Source: Chromohalobacter canadensis
GTDB lineage: Bacteria; Pseudomonadota; Gammaproteobacteria; Pseudomonadales; Halomonadaceae
Assembly: GCF_029544075.1 (NCBI RefSeq)
Contig: NZ_JAJQJH010000013.1
Span: 36,809-100,808, forward strand
Direction of reading: 5' to 3'
DNA length: 64,000 bases
Shown: piece by piece, positions 25,856 to 37,059 of the stretch
Layout of the letters: the number at the start of each line of letters is the position of its first letter
How positions within the stretch are numbered: position 1 is the first letter of the stretch
Made by a program: the position numbers and the translations under genes
Notes under the pieces: generated by a model
Database searches by the model: none
Told to the model about the DNA's origin: nothing
Seen by the model: only the letters and a program-made list of their open reading frames with translations

Positions 25856-26410
25856 TCAGAACGGGATTTCGTCGTCGAAGTCATCGAAGTTGCCGGGGTT
25901 GGGAGCGCCGTAATTACCTTGCTGCCCACCCTGCTGGGGCGGCTGTTGCTGAGGTGCCTGCTGCTGCGGAGGCGGGCCACCCTGTGGCTGGCCGTAGCTG
26001 CCCTGCTGCGCCGCACCACCTTGCTGAGGCGCATTTTGCGAGGGCTGAGCATAGTCGCCGCCACCCTGGCCGCTACGCGAGTCGAGCATCTGCATGTCGT
26101 TGGCGACGATCTCGGTAGAGTACCGATCCTGGCCGTCCTGGCCCTGCCACTTGCGCGTCTGCAGGCGGCCCTCGACATAGATACGCGAGCCTTTCTTCAC
26201 GTACTGCTGGGCGATTTCCGCCAGCTTGTTGAACATCACCACCGTGTGCCATTCCGTACGCTCCTGGCGCTGACCGCTCTGGCGGTCGGTCCAGGTATCG
26301 GTAGTGGCGATGCGTAGATTGCACACCGGATTGCCGGAAGGCAGAAAGCGGACTTCTGGATCCTGACCGAGATTGCCGATCAGGATGACCTTGTTCACGC
26401 CGCGCGCCAT
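25856..26410 (-). CDS. ssb: Single-stranded DNA-binding protein
   Basis: SSB coats single-stranded DNA in replication, recombination and repair. The 184-aa protein has the N-terminal OB fold (residues about 4-110, [17 protein letters not shown]). A long Gln/Gly/Pro-rich linker (about 120-175) follows, ending in the conserved acidic tip DFDDEIPF that recruits partner proteins. It is 33 bases downstream of the MFS gene on the same strand, with no LexA box seen. Confidence 0.97.
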   Translation of the reverse strand: MARGVNKVILIGNLGQDPEVRFLPSGNPVCNLRIATTDTWTDRQSGQRQERTEWHTVVMFNKLAEIAQQYVKKGSRIYVEGRLQTRKWQGQDGQDRYSTEIVANDMQMLDSRSGQGGGDYAQPSQNAPQQGGAAQQGSYGQPQGGPPPQQQAPQQQPPQQGGQQGNYGAPNPGNFDDFDDEIPF

Positions 26411-26443
26411 GTGAGTCTCCTTGAAATAGTCTCGCGCCCGTTA

Positions 26444-27826
26444 TCAGGCGCTCTTGTGATCTCGCTGGGAGCCGAGGACGCGTTCCAGCGCCTCGGAATC
26501 CAGCCGCTGGCGGTCGACCTTGAGGTAGGCGACACGCTCGTCGGGCACCACCATGACATCCTCGACACCGGCCACGGCGGCAAAGCGATCCATCAGTGTA
26601 TCCATCGTGCCCATCGAGCGCTCGTCCAGGGCGACGATCTCGCTCGAGAGATGGCGAGGGGCCGGCATCTTCCAGACAATCGCCAACCATACCGCACCCA
26701 GTAACGTCGCGCCCAGAAAGACCGCATCCAGGCCGAAATGTTGGGAGAGAAAGCCCCCGGCCGTTCCGCCCAGAAAGGCCCCCAGAAACTGACTGGTGGA
26801 GTACACGCCCATCGCCGTACCCTTGGCGCCCGCCGGGGCCAACTTACTGATCATCGACGGCAGCGTGGCCTCCAACAAGTTGAAGGCCACGAAGAAGCCC
26901 CAGAGCAGTGAGAACAACGCCCAGCGTCCATCGGAAAACTCCACCAGCCCCGCCAGGCACAGCGTTAGCCACGCCACGGCGCCGATGAAGACCGGTTTCA
27001 TTTTGCGGTACTTTTCGGCCACGATCACCAGCGGCACCATGGCCACGAAGGCTAGCGCCATGATCGGCAGATATACCCAGCCGTGATGCGCCGGCGCAAT
27101 GCCCAAGGCTTCCAGGCGAAAAGGCACAGCCACGAAGCAGGCGGTCAGAATAGCGTGCAGGGCGAAGATCGAGAAATCCAGGCGCAACAGATCACGCCGC
27201 ACCAACATCGCGCGGAGCTGGGAGCGGTCGAGCCCTACATCGCGATGCGACACCAAGCGTGGTGCACGCGGCACCAAGCGCCACAGCACCAGCAGTCCTA
27301 CCGCCGCGAGTACAGCCGTGAACCAAAATACACCGGCCAGACCGAAAGGGTCGGCGACCAAGGGGCCCACGACCATCGCCACGCCAAACGCGATGCCGAT
27401 CGACAGCCCGATGGTCGCCATCGCCGCCGTACGCACCTCTTCACGGGTCTGATCGGCCAGCAGCGCCATAATCGCACCGGCGACCGCGCCGCTGCCTTGC
27501 AGGCAGCGCCCGACAATCACCCAGCCGATCGAAGTCGCCTGGGCGGCGACAACACTCCCTAGCAGAAACAACAAGAGTCCGATGCTGATGATGAGCTTGC
27601 GGCCGAACCGATCCGACAGCAGCCCGAAGGGGATTTGTAGAATCGCCTGTGTCAGGCCGTAACCGCCCAGCGCCATTCCCACCAGCAAGGGAGTCGCGCC
27701 ATCCAGGTCCTCGGCATACAGCGCCAGAACCGGCAATACCATGAAAAGCCCGAGCATGCGCGTCGCATATAAGCTGGCGAGGCCGAAAATGGCACGCCGC
27801 TCGGTGTGAAGCAATGATGAAGACAT
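26444..27826 (-). CDS. YajR-like MFS transporter with C-terminal ferredoxin-like domain
   Basis: This 460-aa major facilitator has twelve predicted membrane helices and motif A (GLLSDRFGRKLI) between helices 2 and 3. The soluble tail of about 60 residues (MDRFAAVAGVEDVMVVPDERVAYLKVD) resembles the YAM domain of E. coli YajR. It is presumably a proton-coupled exporter; the substrate is unknown. The ATG at 27826 is used, because extension to 28012 would overlap the uvrA promoter. It is divergent from uvrA and followed by ssb, an arrangement common in related gammaproteobacteria. Confidence 0.88.
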   Translation of the reverse strand: MSSSLLHTERRAIFGLASLYATRMLGLFMVLPVLALYAEDLDGATPLLVGMALGGYGLTQAILQIPFGLLSDRFGRKLIISIGLLLFLLGSVVAAQATSIGWVIVGRCLQGSGAVAGAIMALLADQTREEVRTAAMATIGLSIGIAFGVAMVVGPLVADPFGLAGVFWFTAVLAAVGLLVLWRLVPRAPRLVSHRDVGLDRSQLRAMLVRRDLLRLDFSIFALHAILTACFVAVPFRLEALGIAPAHHGWVYLPIMALAFVAMVPLVIVAEKYRKMKPVFIGAVAWLTLCLAGLVEFSDGRWALFSLLWGFFVAFNLLEATLPSMISKLAPAGAKGTAMGVYSTSQFLGAFLGGTAGGFLSQHFGLDAVFLGATLLGAVWLAIVWKMPAPRHLSSEIVALDERSMGTMDTLMDRFAAVAGVEDVMVVPDERVAYLKVDRQRLDSEALERVLGSQRDHKSA

Positions 27827-27992
27827 GATTGAGTCGCGTCGTTGAAGAGAAGAAACGTTCGATACCGAAACCGGCCCGCGAGGCCTTGCCGCGGGGGCCG
27901 TGACGAACCAACACCCTCGGCGTCTCGCACGCGCGCAGCCACCGACCCAGCGCATTTTACCGACTGCCTGCCTGTCAAGGAAAGGACGCGCT

Positions 27993-28022
27993 TTGCTCGG
28001 ACTCCACTGCACCCTCTATAAT
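27993..28022 (+). promoter_or_regulatory. Predicted uvrA promoter
   Basis: TTGCTC (27993-27998), an 18-base spacer and a perfect TATAAT (28017-28022), giving a leader of about 40 bases. No CTGT-N8-ACAG LexA box is visible between 27827 and 28071. Confidence 0.6.
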
Positions 28023-28071
28023 CGATCCTTTGACCGCGCCACCGCCACGGCGCAACCGGCACGAGGTGGGC

Positions 28072-30942
28072 ATGGACAGAATTCTGGTCAGGGGTGCACG
28101 CACCCACAATTTGCAGAACATTGACGTCGAACTACCGCGCAACAAGCTGATCGTCGTTACCGGCTTGTCCGGTTCCGGCAAGTCATCGCTGGCCTTCGAC
28201 ACCCTCTACGCCGAGGGGCAGCGCCGCTATGTGGAGTCTCTCTCCACCTACGCCCGCCAATTCCTGTCGATGATGGAAAAGCCCGATGTCGACCACATCG
28301 AAGGGCTCTCGCCAGCGATTTCCATCGAGCAGAAATCGACGTCCCACAACCCACGCTCGACGGTCGGTACGATCACCGAGATTCACGATTACCTGCGCCT
28401 ACTCTATGCCCGCGCGGGGACGCCACGCTGCCCCGACCACGACATCGATCTCGAAGCACAAACCGTCTCGCAAATGGTCGACCAGGCTTTGGCATTGCCC
28501 GAAGGCAGCAAGCTGATGCTGCTGGCGCCGGTCATTAGTGGCCGCAAGGGCGAGCACCAGCAACTACTGGCCGAGCTGCGCTCCCAAGGCTACGTTCGCG
28601 CCATGGTCGACGGTCAGGCCGTGGAACTCGACGAGCTTGGTCCGCTCGACAAGAACAAGAAACACGACATCAGCGTGGTGGTGGATCGTATCAAGGTACG
28701 CGATGGGCTAGCTCTGCGCCTGGCCGAGTCGTTTGAAACTGCGCTCGGCCTGTCCGACGGCATCGCCATCCTTCACGATATGGATGGCGCGCGCGACGAC
28801 ATCGTCTTTTCGGCACGCTTCGCTTGCCCGGTGTGCGGCTACTCTATCGCCGAGCTTGAGCCGCGGCTGTTCTCGTTCAACAACCCCGCTGGTGCTTGCC
28901 CGACCTGCGACGGCCTCGGTGTGCGGCAGTATTTCGATCCCGATAAGCTGATCAGCCATCCCGAGTTGTCGCTGGCCGAGGGCGCTATCAAGGGCTGGGA
29001 TCGGCGTAGCGTGTATTACTTCAACCAGTTGCAGGCGGTCGCCGAGCACTATCGTTTCGCGCTGGAAACACCCTGGCAGGACCTTGCCCGACACGAGCGC
29101 GACGTGGTGTTGCACGGTAGCGGGCAGGATCAGATCGCTTTCAGCTATGTCAACGATCGAGGCCGCAAGGTCAAACGCGAACATGCCTTCGAGGGCGTCC
29201 TTCCCAACATGGAGCGGCGTTACCGTGAAACCGAGTCGAGCATGGTGCGCGAAGACCTCGCCAAGCATCTGGCGGTGCGGTCCTGCCCGTCCTGCCAAGG
29301 GACCCGGCTACGCAAGGAGGCCCGCCATGTGTATATTGACGGGCGTCCACTCCCCGAGGTCTCGCAACTGCCCATCGGCGAGGCTTGGCATTACTTCGTG
29401 GCGCTGGAACTGCCCGGACGCAAGGGTGAAATCGCCGCGAAGATCCTCCACGAGATCCACTCGCGCCTAGAATTCCTGGTCAATGTGGGGCTCGACTACC
29501 TGACATTGGAACGCAGCGCCGACACCCTCTCCGGCGGCGAGGCACAGCGCATTCGCCTGGCCAGCCAGATCGGCGCGGGGCTGGTCGGGGTCATGTACAT
29601 CCTCGATGAACCGTCCATCGGTCTGCATCAGCGCGACAACGACCGGTTGCTTCAGACGCTCGAGCATCTTCGCGATCTTGGCAATACGGTCATCGTCGTC
29701 GAGCACGACGAGGAGGCGATCCGCGCGGCGGATCACGTGCTCGACATCGGCCCCGGCGCAGGTGTGCACGGCGGTCGTATCGTCGCCCAGGGTACCCCCG
29801 AGCAGATAACCCAATGCGAAGCTTCGCTGACCGGCCAGTACCTGTCGGATCGACGGCGCATTGAGATGCCCCCGTACCGTATCCCCGGCAATCCAGAGAA
29901 GATGCTGCGCCTCACCGGCGCTAACGGTAACAACCTACAGGACGTCACGCTCGAGCTGCCCCTGGGCCTTTTCGTCTGCGTGACGGGGGTGTCCGGCTCG
30001 GGTAAGTCGACGCTGATCAATTCGACACTGATGCCCGTCGCCACGCGCGAACTCAATCGCGCCACGAGCCTCACGCCCGCACCTTATCAGCACATCGAAG
30101 GGCTGGAGTTGCTCGACAAGGTCATCGACATCGATCAGAGCCCGATCGGGCGGACGCCGCGCTCCAATCCAGCTACCTATACCGGCATTTTCACACCGAT
30201 TCGAGAGCTCTTTGCGGGCACTCAAGAGGCACGCTCGCGTGGCTACAAACCCGGGCGATTCAGTTTCAACGTCAAGGGCGGGCGCTGCGAAGCCTGCCAG
30301 GGCGAGGGGCTGATCAAGGTCGAGATGCACTTCCTGCCCGACATCTACGTCCCCTGCGACGTCTGCAAGGGCAAACGCTATAACCGCGAAACCCTGGAGA
30401 TCCAGTACAAGGGAAAGAACATCCATGAGGTCCTGGAAATGACCATCGAGGAGGCGTTGGAGTTCTTCTCACCGGTCCCCGCTCTTGCACGGCGCTTGCA
30501 GACATTGATGGACGTTGGCCTGTCATACGTGCGCTTGGGGCAAAGCGCGACCACCCTTTCCGGCGGGGAAGCACAGCGCGTCAAGCTCGCCCGCGAGTTG
30601 GCCAAACGCGATACTGGCAAGACGCTCTACATTCTCGATGAACCCACTACCGGCCTGCATTTCGAGGATATCCGGCAATTATTGGGGGTGCTGCATCGCT
30701 TGCGCGATCACGGCAACACCATCGTGGTCATCGAGCACAATCTCGACGTAATCAAGACCGCCGACTGGCTCATCGATCTTGGCCCCGAGGGCGGCTCCGG
30801 CGGGGGACGCATCATCGCCGAGGGCACGCCGGAGCAAGTCGCCAAGATGGATGTCTCGCACACCGGGCGCTTCCTCGAGCCGATCCTGGCCAAGCGCACC
30901 TCCGCCAAAGCAACGCGTGACACGAGTACTGCCGCGACCTGA
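28072..30942 (+). CDS. uvrA: Excinuclease ABC subunit A
   Basis: UvrA is the damage-recognition ATPase of nucleotide excision repair. The 956-aa protein has two ABC ATPase modules: Walker [12 protein letters not shown] near residue 31 and [11 protein letters not shown] near 640, each with an LSGGEAQR signature. Zinc-finger cysteines are visible (CPVCGY...CPTCDG and CEACQG...CDVCKG). The ATG at 28072 ([15 protein letters not shown]) matches E. coli UvrA exactly in position; a start at 28030 would add 14 residues and is unlikely. Confidence 0.98.
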   Translation: MDRILVRGARTHNLQNIDVELPRNKLIVVTGLSGSGKSSLAFDTLYAEGQRRYVESLSTYARQFLSMMEKPDVDHIEGLSPAISIEQKSTSHNPRSTVGTITEIHDYLRLLYARAGTPRCPDHDIDLEAQTVSQMVDQALALPEGSKLMLLAPVISGRKGEHQQLLAELRSQGYVRAMVDGQAVELDELGPLDKNKKHDISVVVDRIKVRDGLALRLAESFETALGLSDGIAILHDMDGARDDIVFSARFACPVCGYSIAELEPRLFSFNNPAGACPTCDGLGVRQYFDPDKLISHPELSLAEGAIKGWDRRSVYYFNQLQAVAEHYRFALETPWQDLARHERDVVLHGSGQDQIAFSYVNDRGRKVKREHAFEGVLPNMERRYRETESSMVREDLAKHLAVRSCPSCQGTRLRKEARHVYIDGRPLPEVSQLPIGEAWHYFVALELPGRKGEIAAKILHEIHSRLEFLVNVGLDYLTLERSADTLSGGEAQRIRLASQIGAGLVGVMYILDEPSIGLHQRDNDRLLQTLEHLRDLGNTVIVVEHDEEAIRAADHVLDIGPGAGVHGGRIVAQGTPEQITQCEASLTGQYLSDRRRIEMPPYRIPGNPEKMLRLTGANGNNLQDVTLELPLGLFVCVTGVSGSGKSTLINSTLMPVATRELNRATSLTPAPYQHIEGLELLDKVIDIDQSPIGRTPRSNPATYTGIFTPIRELFAGTQEARSRGYKPGRFSFNVKGGRCEACQGEGLIKVEMHFLPDIYVPCDVCKGKRYNRETLEIQYKGKNIHEVLEMTIEEALEFFSPVPALARRLQTLMDVGLSYVRLGQSATTLSGGEAQRVKLARELAKRDTGKTLYILDEPTTGLHFEDIRQLLGVLHRLRDHGNTIVVIEHNLDVIKTADWLIDLGPEGGSGGGRIIAEGTPEQVAKMDVSHTGRFLEPILAKRTSAKATRDTSTAAT

Positions 30943-30972
30943 GCCGGATACCGACCCTCAACGACGCATAAA

Positions 30973-30999
30973 AAAGCCGGCCCCGAGGGGGCCGGCTTT
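30973..30999. terminator. Bidirectional terminator (uvrA / rplQ)
   Basis: AAAGCCGGCCCC (30973-30984) pairs with GGGGCCGGCTTT (30988-30999) around GAG. It is flanked by an A-run on the left and TTTATT on the right, and closes both uvrA and the ribosomal protein array. Confidence 0.92.
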
Positions 31000-31030
31000 A
31001 TTGTGCCGAGATGGCGAAGCCTAACGAAGA

Positions 31031-31414
31031 TTACTCTTCGGCGGCTTCCTCTACGACCGGACGGTCGACCAGCTCGACATAAGCCATCGGCGCATTGTCA
31101 CCGGTGCGGAAACCGCACTTGAGAATACGCACATATCCGCCCGGGCGCTCGACGTAACGTGGGCCCAGCTCATTGAAGAGCTTACCGACCGTTTCTTTGG
31201 AACGGGTACGGTTGAAGGCCAGACGGCGGTTGGCGACGCTATCCTGCTTGGCCAGGGTGATCAGCGGCTCGACGTGACGCCGCAACTCCTTGGCCTTGGG
31301 CAGGGTAGTCTTGATGACTTCGTGCTCGACTAGCGACACACACATGTTCTTGAACATGGCATGGCGATGCGAGCTCGTACGATTGAGGTGACGACCACTC
31401 TTACGATGACGCAT
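31031..31414 (-). CDS. rplQ: 50S ribosomal protein L17
   Basis: L17 is a large-subunit protein near the exit tunnel and the last gene of the alpha operon. The 127-aa protein has the diagnostic N-terminus [17 protein letters not shown] and ends in an acidic tail (EEAAEE). It lies 39 bases after rpoA and is followed by the bidirectional terminator shared with uvrA. Confidence 0.98.
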   Translation of the reverse strand: MRHRKSGRHLNRTSSHRHAMFKNMCVSLVEHEVIKTTLPKAKELRRHVEPLITLAKQDSVANRRLAFNRTRSKETVGKLFNELGPRYVERPGGYVRILKCGFRTGDNAPMAYVELVDRPVVEEAAEE

Positions 31415-31453
31415 GGTTGAAATTCCTTACCAAACTGGGACTCGAGTCGGCGC

Positions 31454-32452
31454 TCACGCAGAGGCCTTGTCGTCCTTCAGGCTCGCCGGCGGCCAGTTTT
31501 CCAGCCGCATGCCGAGGGAAAGACCGCGCGCTGCCAGAACATCCTTGATCTCGTTCAAGGACTTCTTGCCGAGGTTCGGGGTCTTCAACAGCTCCACTTC
31601 GGTACGCTGAATCAGATCACCGATATAATAGATATTCTCGGCTTTCAAGCAGTTGGCGCTGCGAACGGTCAACTCGAGATCGTCTACGGGGCGCAGTAGA
31701 ATCGGATCGATCTGATCCTCTTCTTCTTCGACTTCCTGTTCCTTGTCGGCTTCGAGGTCGACGAACGCGCCCAGCTGCTCTTGCAGGATGGTCGCGCTGC
31801 GGCGAATCGCCTCTTCCGGATCCAAGGTGCCGTCGGTTTCCAAGTCGATAATCAGCTTATCGAGATCGGTACGCTGCTCGACACGCGCGGCTTCAACGGA
31901 GTAAGACACACGACGCACCGGGCTGAAAGTCGCATCCAGCTGGAGGCGACCGATCGCACGCGATTCGTCTTCCTCGGAAGCACGGGTATCCGCTGGCTCA
32001 TAGCCACGACCGCGAACCACCTTGAGCTCCATTTTCAGCTCGCCGCTGTCGTTGAGGTGCGCGATAACGTGATCCGGGTTGATGACGTCGACATCATGAT
32101 CGACGGCGATATCGCCCGCGGTCACCACACTCGGGCCCTGCTTGCTCAGCGTCAGAACCACTTCGTCACGGCCATGCATCTTGATGGCGACGTCCTTGAG
32201 GTTCAGGAGAATTTCGATGACGTCTTCTTGGACGCCCTCGATGGCGCTGTACTCGTGTAGAACGCCTTCAATCTCCGCTTCCACAATGGCGCAACCGGGC
32301 ATGGAAGACAGCAGGATGCGACGCAGAGCATTCCCCAGGGTATGGCCGAAACCACGCTCGAACGGCTCGAGCACGATCTTCGCATGATTCGCGTTGATCT
32401 CTTCGACCTTGATGTCGCGAGGACGGAGAAACTCTGTCACTGAACGCTGCAT
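31454..32452 (-). CDS. rpoA: RNA polymerase alpha subunit
   Basis: This 332-aa subunit nucleates RNA polymerase assembly and contacts UP elements and activators. The N-terminal domain has [17 protein letters not shown]. An acidic linker ([11 protein letters not shown], about residues 237-247) leads to the C-terminal domain with [12 protein letters not shown] and [14 protein letters not shown]. It lies in the alpha operon between rpsD and rplQ. Confidence 0.99.
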   Translation of the reverse strand: MQRSVTEFLRPRDIKVEEINANHAKIVLEPFERGFGHTLGNALRRILLSSMPGCAIVEAEIEGVLHEYSAIEGVQEDVIEILLNLKDVAIKMHGRDEVVLTLSKQGPSVVTAGDIAVDHDVDVINPDHVIAHLNDSGELKMELKVVRGRGYEPADTRASEEDESRAIGRLQLDATFSPVRRVSYSVEAARVEQRTDLDKLIIDLETDGTLDPEEAIRRSATILQEQLGAFVDLEADKEQEVEEEEDQIDPILLRPVDDLELTVRSANCLKAENIYYIGDLIQRTEVELLKTPNLGKKSLNEIKDVLAARGLSLGMRLENWPPASLKDDKASA

Positions 32453-32543
32453 AAGAACACCTTTCAGGCTGCCAAACGGATACTCGGTACTCGAAACCAG
32501 GCCCTGGCATGGGGCCTGGCGGCATCACGCAGTGGCTGCATGA

Positions 32544-33164
32544 TTACTTCGAGTACAGCTCGACGATCAGGTTTTCGTTGATGTCGGCAGACAGGTCGCC
32601 GCGTTCCGGGACAGCCTTGAAAGTGCCTTCCATCTTCTTGGAGTCGACGTCGATCCAAGTCACATCGCCACGGTTGGCGGCGATGCCCAGGGCGTTTTGA
32701 ATACGCGCCTGGTTCTTGGACTTTTCACGGACGGACACCACGTCACCCGGCTTGACCTGATAGGAAGCCACGTTGACGCTACGGCCATTCACGGCGATTG
32801 CCTTGTGGCTGACCAACTGACGCGCTTCTGAGCGCGTGGAGCCGAAGCCCATACGGTAGACGACATTGTCCAGTCGGGATTCGAGAAGCTGCAACAACAA
32901 CTCACCGGTCGCGCCCTTGAGGCGGGCCGCTTCCTTGTAGTAGTTGCGGAACTGCTTCTCGAGTACGCCATACATGCGGCGTACTTTCTGCTTCTCACGA
33001 AGCTGCAAGCCGTAGTCGGAAAGACGCTGACGGCGCTGGCCGTGGACACCCGGGATCTGCTCGGATTTGCACTTTTTCTCGAAGGGAGTAACACCGCTCT
33101 TTAGAAAGAGGTCGGTGCCTTCACGACGAGACAGTTTGCACTTCGGTCCAATATAACGTGCCAT
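32544..33164 (-). CDS. rpsD: 30S ribosomal protein S4
   Basis: S4 is a primary 16S rRNA-binding protein and, in E. coli, the translational repressor of the alpha operon. The 206-aa product has the family N-terminus [19 protein letters not shown] and an S4 RNA-binding domain ([11 protein letters not shown]). A 91-base gap separates it from rpoA. Confidence 0.98.
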   Translation of the reverse strand: MARYIGPKCKLSRREGTDLFLKSGVTPFEKKCKSEQIPGVHGQRRQRLSDYGLQLREKQKVRRMYGVLEKQFRNYYKEAARLKGATGELLLQLLESRLDNVVYRMGFGSTRSEARQLVSHKAIAVNGRSVNVASYQVKPGDVVSVREKSKNQARIQNALGIAANRGDVTWIDVDSKKMEGTFKAVPERGDLSADINENLIVELYSK

Positions 33165-33176
33165 GAATCTGTCTCC

Positions 33177-33563
33177 TTAAACGCGGCGTTTCTTCGGCGG
33201 ACGGCAGCCGTTATGGGGAACGGGCGTCGCGTCGGTAATGCTCTGCACGCGGAAACCCGCAGCATTGAGCGCACGCACGGCGGATTCACGGCCGGGACCG
33301 GGTCCCTTGACCAGCACGTCGACGTTTTTCACACCATACTCGGCTGCAGCGGTCGCTGCACGTTCGCTTGCCACTTGAGCAGCGAACGGGGTGCTCTTAC
33401 GAGAACCACGAAAACCCGAACCACCGGCAGTCGCCCAAGAAAGGGCATTGCCCTGGCGGTCTGTGATCGTCACGATCGTGTTGTTAAAAGAGGCATGGAT
33501 GTGGGCAACCGCATCCACTACCTGCTTTTTCACCTTTTTACGGTTACTACGCGGGTTAGCCAT
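33177..33563 (-). CDS. rpsK: 30S ribosomal protein S11
   Basis: This 128-aa platform protein contacts mRNA near the E site. It has [30 protein letters not shown] and a C-terminal [15 protein letters not shown] typical of S11. It lies between rpsM and rpsD with short gaps. Confidence 0.98.
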   Translation of the reverse strand: MANPRSNRKKVKKQVVDAVAHIHASFNNTIVTITDRQGNALSWATAGGSGFRGSRKSTPFAAQVASERAATAAAEYGVKNVDVLVKGPGPGRESAVRALNAAGFRVQSITDATPVPHNGCRPPKKRRV

Positions 33564-33602
33564 GTTGATGTCTATTCCTGTCTTAACGCCAGAACGTGCG
33601 TT

Positions 33603-33959
33603 TTATTTGCGAATCGGCTTACGCGGTCCCTTACGGGTACGCGCATTGGTCTTGGTACGCTGACCACGCAGCGGAAGACCACGACGATGACGCAGACCAC
33701 GATAGCAACCCAAGTCCATGAGACGCTTGATGTTAAGCGTCGTATCACGGCGAAGATCGCCTTCAACGGTATACTTGCCGACTTCGTTGCGCAGGACATC
33801 CACCTCTTCGGCGGACAGTTCCTGAACTTTCGTCGTCGGTGCGATGCCGGTAGCGACGCAGATTTCCTGCGCACGTGTACGGCCAATCCCGAAGATGTAG
33901 GTCAGCGAGATCGCCGCATGCTTATTGTCCGGGATATTGACGCCTGCAATACGGGCCAT
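33603..33959 (-). CDS. rpsM: 30S ribosomal protein S13
   Basis: This 118-aa head protein contacts the large subunit and P-site tRNA. It begins [14 protein letters not shown] and carries the [22 protein letters not shown] block. It is the first gene of the alpha group, preceded by a 122-base gap that holds a long hairpin. Confidence 0.98.
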   Translation of the reverse strand: MARIAGVNIPDNKHAAISLTYIFGIGRTRAQEICVATGIAPTTKVQELSAEEVDVLRNEVGKYTVEGDLRRDTTLNIKRLMDLGCYRGLRHRRGLPLRGQRTKTNARTRKGPRKPIRK

Positions 33960-34016
33960 CAGCTTACTCCGAATGTTGAGCGGCTTGCTCGTTTAGTCGT
34001 CTATAAGGGCGCAATA

Positions 34017-34053
34017 GCATACCCCTTTGCCTCCTAGGAGGCAAGGGGTATGC
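34017..34053. repeat. Long hairpin between rpmJ and rpsM
   Basis: GCATACCCC(T)TTGCCTCC and its complement form a 17-bp stem with one bulged base and essentially no loop (CCTAGG centre). No T-run follows on the minus strand, so it is more likely a processing or attenuation element between the spc and alpha groups than a full terminator. Confidence 0.8.
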
Positions 34054-34081
34054 CTACACCCGCTTTTAAGTCAGCGCAGGA

Positions 34082-34195
34082 TCAACCCTGGCGCTGCTTA
34101 TGCCGCGGTTCGCTACAGATGACACGAATCGCGCCATTGCGCCGAATGATCTTGCAGTTACGGCACATTTTCTTGACGGAAGCTCGAACTTTCAT
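34082..34195 (-). CDS. rpmJ: 50S ribosomal protein L36 (zinc form)
   Basis: This 37-residue protein starts with ATG at 34195 ([10 protein letters not shown]) and ends RHKQRQG before TGA. Cys11, Cys14, Cys27 and His32 form the zinc site of the C+ type. It sits in its usual place after secY in the spc operon. Confidence 0.97.
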   Translation of the reverse strand: MKVRASVKKMCRNCKIIRRNGAIRVICSEPRHKQRQG

Positions 34196-34226
34196 CGTTC
34201 TCTCCAAAAAACCTAGCGGGGCTCGT

Positions 34227-35558
34227 TTAACGCAGGATACCGCCGCTGCCATAGCCTTTCAGGTTGGACTTCTTCATCACCGATTCATATTGATTCGACA
34301 TCAGATGCGACTGCACCTGGGCCATGAAGTCCATGACTACCACCACCACGATGAGCAAGGAAGTACCGCCAAAGTAGAAAGGCACTTGCCATGCCACCAC
34401 GAGGAACTGAGGCATCAGGGAAACTGCGGTGATGTACAAGGCGCCGAAAAGCGTCAGACGCGTCATGACCTTATCGACATAGCGGGACGTTTGCTCGCCC
34501 GGACGAATCCCCGGTAGAAACGCTCCCGACTTCTTCAGGTTGTCGGCGACATCCTTGGGATTGAAGACCAACGCCGTGTAAAAGAAGCAGAAGAATAGCA
34601 CCGCCGCCGCGAAAAGCAAGATGTACAGCGGCTGCCCCGGCCCAAGTGCCTGCGAAACCGTCTGCAGCCAGGCCATGTTCTGCCCATCACCGATCCACTG
34701 ACCAATCGAGGCCGGGAACAGCAAGATACTGGAGGCAAAGATCGGCGGAATGACACCGGCCATGTTGACCTTCAGCGGCAGATAGCTGCTCTGCCCGGCA
34801 TACATCTTGTTGCCTACCTGACGACGCGGATAATTCACCTTGATCCGTCGCTGGCCACGCTCGATGAAGACCACGAATGCAACGGTCGCGATCCCCAGGA
34901 CTGCCAACGACAGCAACGGCAAGATATTCCAGGCCCCATCGTTTCGCGCCAGCTCGAAAGACTGGCCGATAGCGCTCGGAAGACCCGCCACGATACCCGC
35001 GAAGATGATAAGGGAAATGCCGTTACCAATACCTTTTTCGGTGATCTGCTCTCCCAGCCACATCAGGAACACGGCACCCGCGACAAACGTCACGATCGCT
35101 GTGAAGTAGAAGCTGAGATCGCCGCTATAGGCGACGCCCTGTCCGACCAGACCGACTGCCATGCCGGTCGCTTGGATCAATGCCAGCAGCACCGTACCGT
35201 AGCGCGTGTACTGGTTGATCTTGCGCCGGCCAGCCTCACCTTCCTTCTTCAGCTGTTCCAGCTGAGGCGAGACCGCCGTCAGGAGCTGCATGATGATCGA
35301 CGCGGAGATATACGGCATGATCCCCAGCGCAAAAATACTCATGCGCGACAACGCACCACCCGAAAACATGTTGAACATGCCCAGGATGGTGCCCTGATTT
35401 TCCCTGAACAAGGCAGCAAGCTGGTCAGGATTGATGCCAGGCACCGGAATATGGGCACCGATACGGTACACCACGATGGCGATGAACACGAAACGCAAAC
35501 GCGCCCAAAGTTCACTCAGACCACTTCCACTGGCCGGCATGTTTCCTGACTTAGCCAT
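34227..35558 (-). CDS. secY: Preprotein translocase subunit SecY
   Basis: SecY is the channel-forming subunit of the Sec translocon in the inner membrane. The 443-aa product has ten predicted membrane helices. Family signatures include [20 protein letters not shown] near the N-terminus, a plug region and [11 protein letters not shown]. The ATG overlaps the rplO stop by one base (TAATG), giving coupling to ribosomal protein L15. Confidence 0.98.
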   Translation of the reverse strand: MAKSGNMPASGSGLSELWARLRFVFIAIVVYRIGAHIPVPGINPDQLAALFRENQGTILGMFNMFSGGALSRMSIFALGIMPYISASIIMQLLTAVSPQLEQLKKEGEAGRRKINQYTRYGTVLLALIQATGMAVGLVGQGVAYSGDLSFYFTAIVTFVAGAVFLMWLGEQITEKGIGNGISLIIFAGIVAGLPSAIGQSFELARNDGAWNILPLLSLAVLGIATVAFVVFIERGQRRIKVNYPRRQVGNKMYAGQSSYLPLKVNMAGVIPPIFASSILLFPASIGQWIGDGQNMAWLQTVSQALGPGQPLYILLFAAAVLFFCFFYTALVFNPKDVADNLKKSGAFLPGIRPGEQTSRYVDKVMTRLTLFGALYITAVSLMPQFLVVAWQVPFYFGGTSLLIVVVVVMDFMAQVQSHLMSNQYESVMKKSNLKGYGSGGILR

Positions 35559-35992
35559 TAGTCCTCTACCTTGCCACCGGCAGCTTCGATCGCGCCACGG
35601 GCACCCTTGGTGACCTTGAGACCACGAACCGTGACTGCTTTGTTCAGTTCACCGGAGAGAATCACCTTCGCGTACTTGGTATTATCCTTGAGTACGTTGG
35701 CTTTCTTAAGGCTATCCAGATCGACGATATCACCATCGATCTTCGCCAACTCCGCCACGCGCACCTCTTCGGATGCCAGCGACTTGATGGACGTGAAACC
35801 GTATTTCGGCAGACGACGCTGCAATGGCATCTGACCGCCTTCGAAACCGGGCTTCACGGACCCACCGGAGCGTGACTTCTGGCCTTTGTGGCCGCGGCCA
35901 CCGGTCTTTCCCAGACCGGAGCCGATGCCACGACCGACGCGCTTCTCGGCGTGCTTCGAGCCCAGTGCTGGGCTCAGACTATTGAGTTTCAT
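35558..35992 (-). CDS. rplO: 50S ribosomal protein L15
   Basis: This 144-aa product has the Gly-rich N-terminal extension of L15 ([24 protein letters not shown] is the characteristic stretch at about 19-42), which threads into 23S rRNA. It lies between rpmD (3-base gap) and secY (1-base overlap). Confidence 0.98.
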   Translation of the reverse strand: MKLNSLSPALGSKHAEKRVGRGIGSGLGKTGGRGHKGQKSRSGGSVKPGFEGGQMPLQRRLPKYGFTSIKSLASEEVRVAELAKIDGDIVDLDSLKKANVLKDNTKYAKVILSGELNKAVTVRGLKVTKGARGAIEAAGGKVED

Positions 35993-35995
35993 GGA

Positions 35996-36181
35996 TTACT
36001 CTCCCTCAACACGCACAAGGTAATTAACCTTGTTGACCATACCGCGTACGGCGGGGGTGTCTTCCAGCTCAACCGTGTGACCGATGCGGCGCAGCCCTAA
36101 GCCACGAATAGTGGCCTTGTGCTTTTCCAAAATGCCGATGGTACTACGAGTCTGGGTAACCTTGATCGTTGCTGCTGCCAT
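35996..36181 (-). CDS. rpmD: 50S ribosomal protein L30
   Basis: This 61-aa protein carries the L30 signature ([24 protein letters not shown] at residues 8-31) and ends LVRVEGE. Its position between rpsE and rplO is canonical. Confidence 0.97.
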   Translation of the reverse strand: MAAATIKVTQTRSTIGILEKHKATIRGLGLRRIGHTVELEDTPAVRGMVNKVNYLVRVEGE

Positions 36182-36187
36182 GATGCC

Positions 36188-36688
36188 TTACCCCGCGAGC
36201 TCTTCGACGGACATACCACGCTTAGCGGCAATATCCTCCGGAGACTGCATGGCGGCGAGACCTTTGATAGTCGCGCGCACCACGTTCACCGGGTTGGTAG
36301 AACCGTAACACTTGGCGAGAACGTCATGGACGCCTGCCAGTTCGAGTACGGAGCGCATGGCACCGCCAGCAATGATGCCGGTACCTTCAGACGCCGGCTG
36401 CATGAACACCTTGGAGGCACCATGACGGGCCTTCGTGGGGTACTGCAGCGTAGAGCCACTGAGACTTACCTTCACCATGTTGCGGCGAGCCTGGTCCATC
36501 GCCTTCTGGATCGCGACTGGCACTTCACGTGCTTTGCCGCGGCCGAAGCCGACGCGACCGTTGCCATCGCCAACGACGGTCAGTGCGGTGAAGCCGAAAA
36601 TACGACCACCTTTCACAACCTTGGCGACGCGGTTTACCTGCACGAGTTTCTCTTGCAGATCGCCGCCCTTCTGTTCGTTATTCGCCAT
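36188..36688 (-). CDS. rpsE: 30S ribosomal protein S5
   Basis: This 166-aa product has the N-terminal double-stranded RNA-binding-like domain ([20 protein letters not shown]) and [18 protein letters not shown]5 helps form the mRNA entry tunnel and decoding accuracy. Sequence around the known spectinomycin loop looks normal. Confidence 0.98.
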   Translation of the reverse strand: MANNEQKGGDLQEKLVQVNRVAKVVKGGRIFGFTALTVVGDGNGRVGFGRGKAREVPVAIQKAMDQARRNMVKVSLSGSTLQYPTKARHGASKVFMQPASEGTGIIAGGAMRSVLELAGVHDVLAKCYGSTNPVNVVRATIKGLAAMQSPEDIAAKRGMSVEELAG

Positions 36689-36699
36689 CGTAAAACCCT

Positions 36700-37050
36700 T
36701 TAGAATTCCAGGCCGCCTTCACGAGCGGCATCTGCCAGGGCCTTGATACGACCGTGGTATTTAAACCCGGCACGATCAAAGGCCACCTCGGTGATGCCCG
36801 CTTCCTTTGCGCGTTCGGCAATCAGGGCGCCCACCTTGGAGGCGGCGTCCGCATTGCCCGTGGATCCTTCACGCAGGCTCTTATCGAGCGTGGATGCGCT
36901 GGCCAGTACTTGGCCACCATCCGGCGAAATGATCTGCGCGTAGATGTGGCGCGGCGTGCGATTGACGCACAAGCGAGACACGCCAAGCTCGCGGATCTTG
37001 GCGCGAGCGCGGCGGGCACGACGGAGACGAGATTCTTTCTTCGCGTTCAT
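36700..37050 (-). CDS. rplR: 50S ribosomal protein L18
   Basis: This 116-aa 5S rRNA-binding protein has a basic N-terminus ([12 protein letters not shown]), [16 protein letters not shown] and a C-terminal [20 protein letters not shown]. It is canonically placed between rplF and rpsE. Confidence 0.98.
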   Translation of the reverse strand: MNAKKESRLRRARRARAKIRELGVSRLCVNRTPRHIYAQIISPDGGQVLASASTLDKSLREGSTGNADAASKVGALIAERAKEAGITEVAFDRAGFKYHGRIKALADAAREGGLEF

Positions 37051-37059
37051 AACCCTGCC

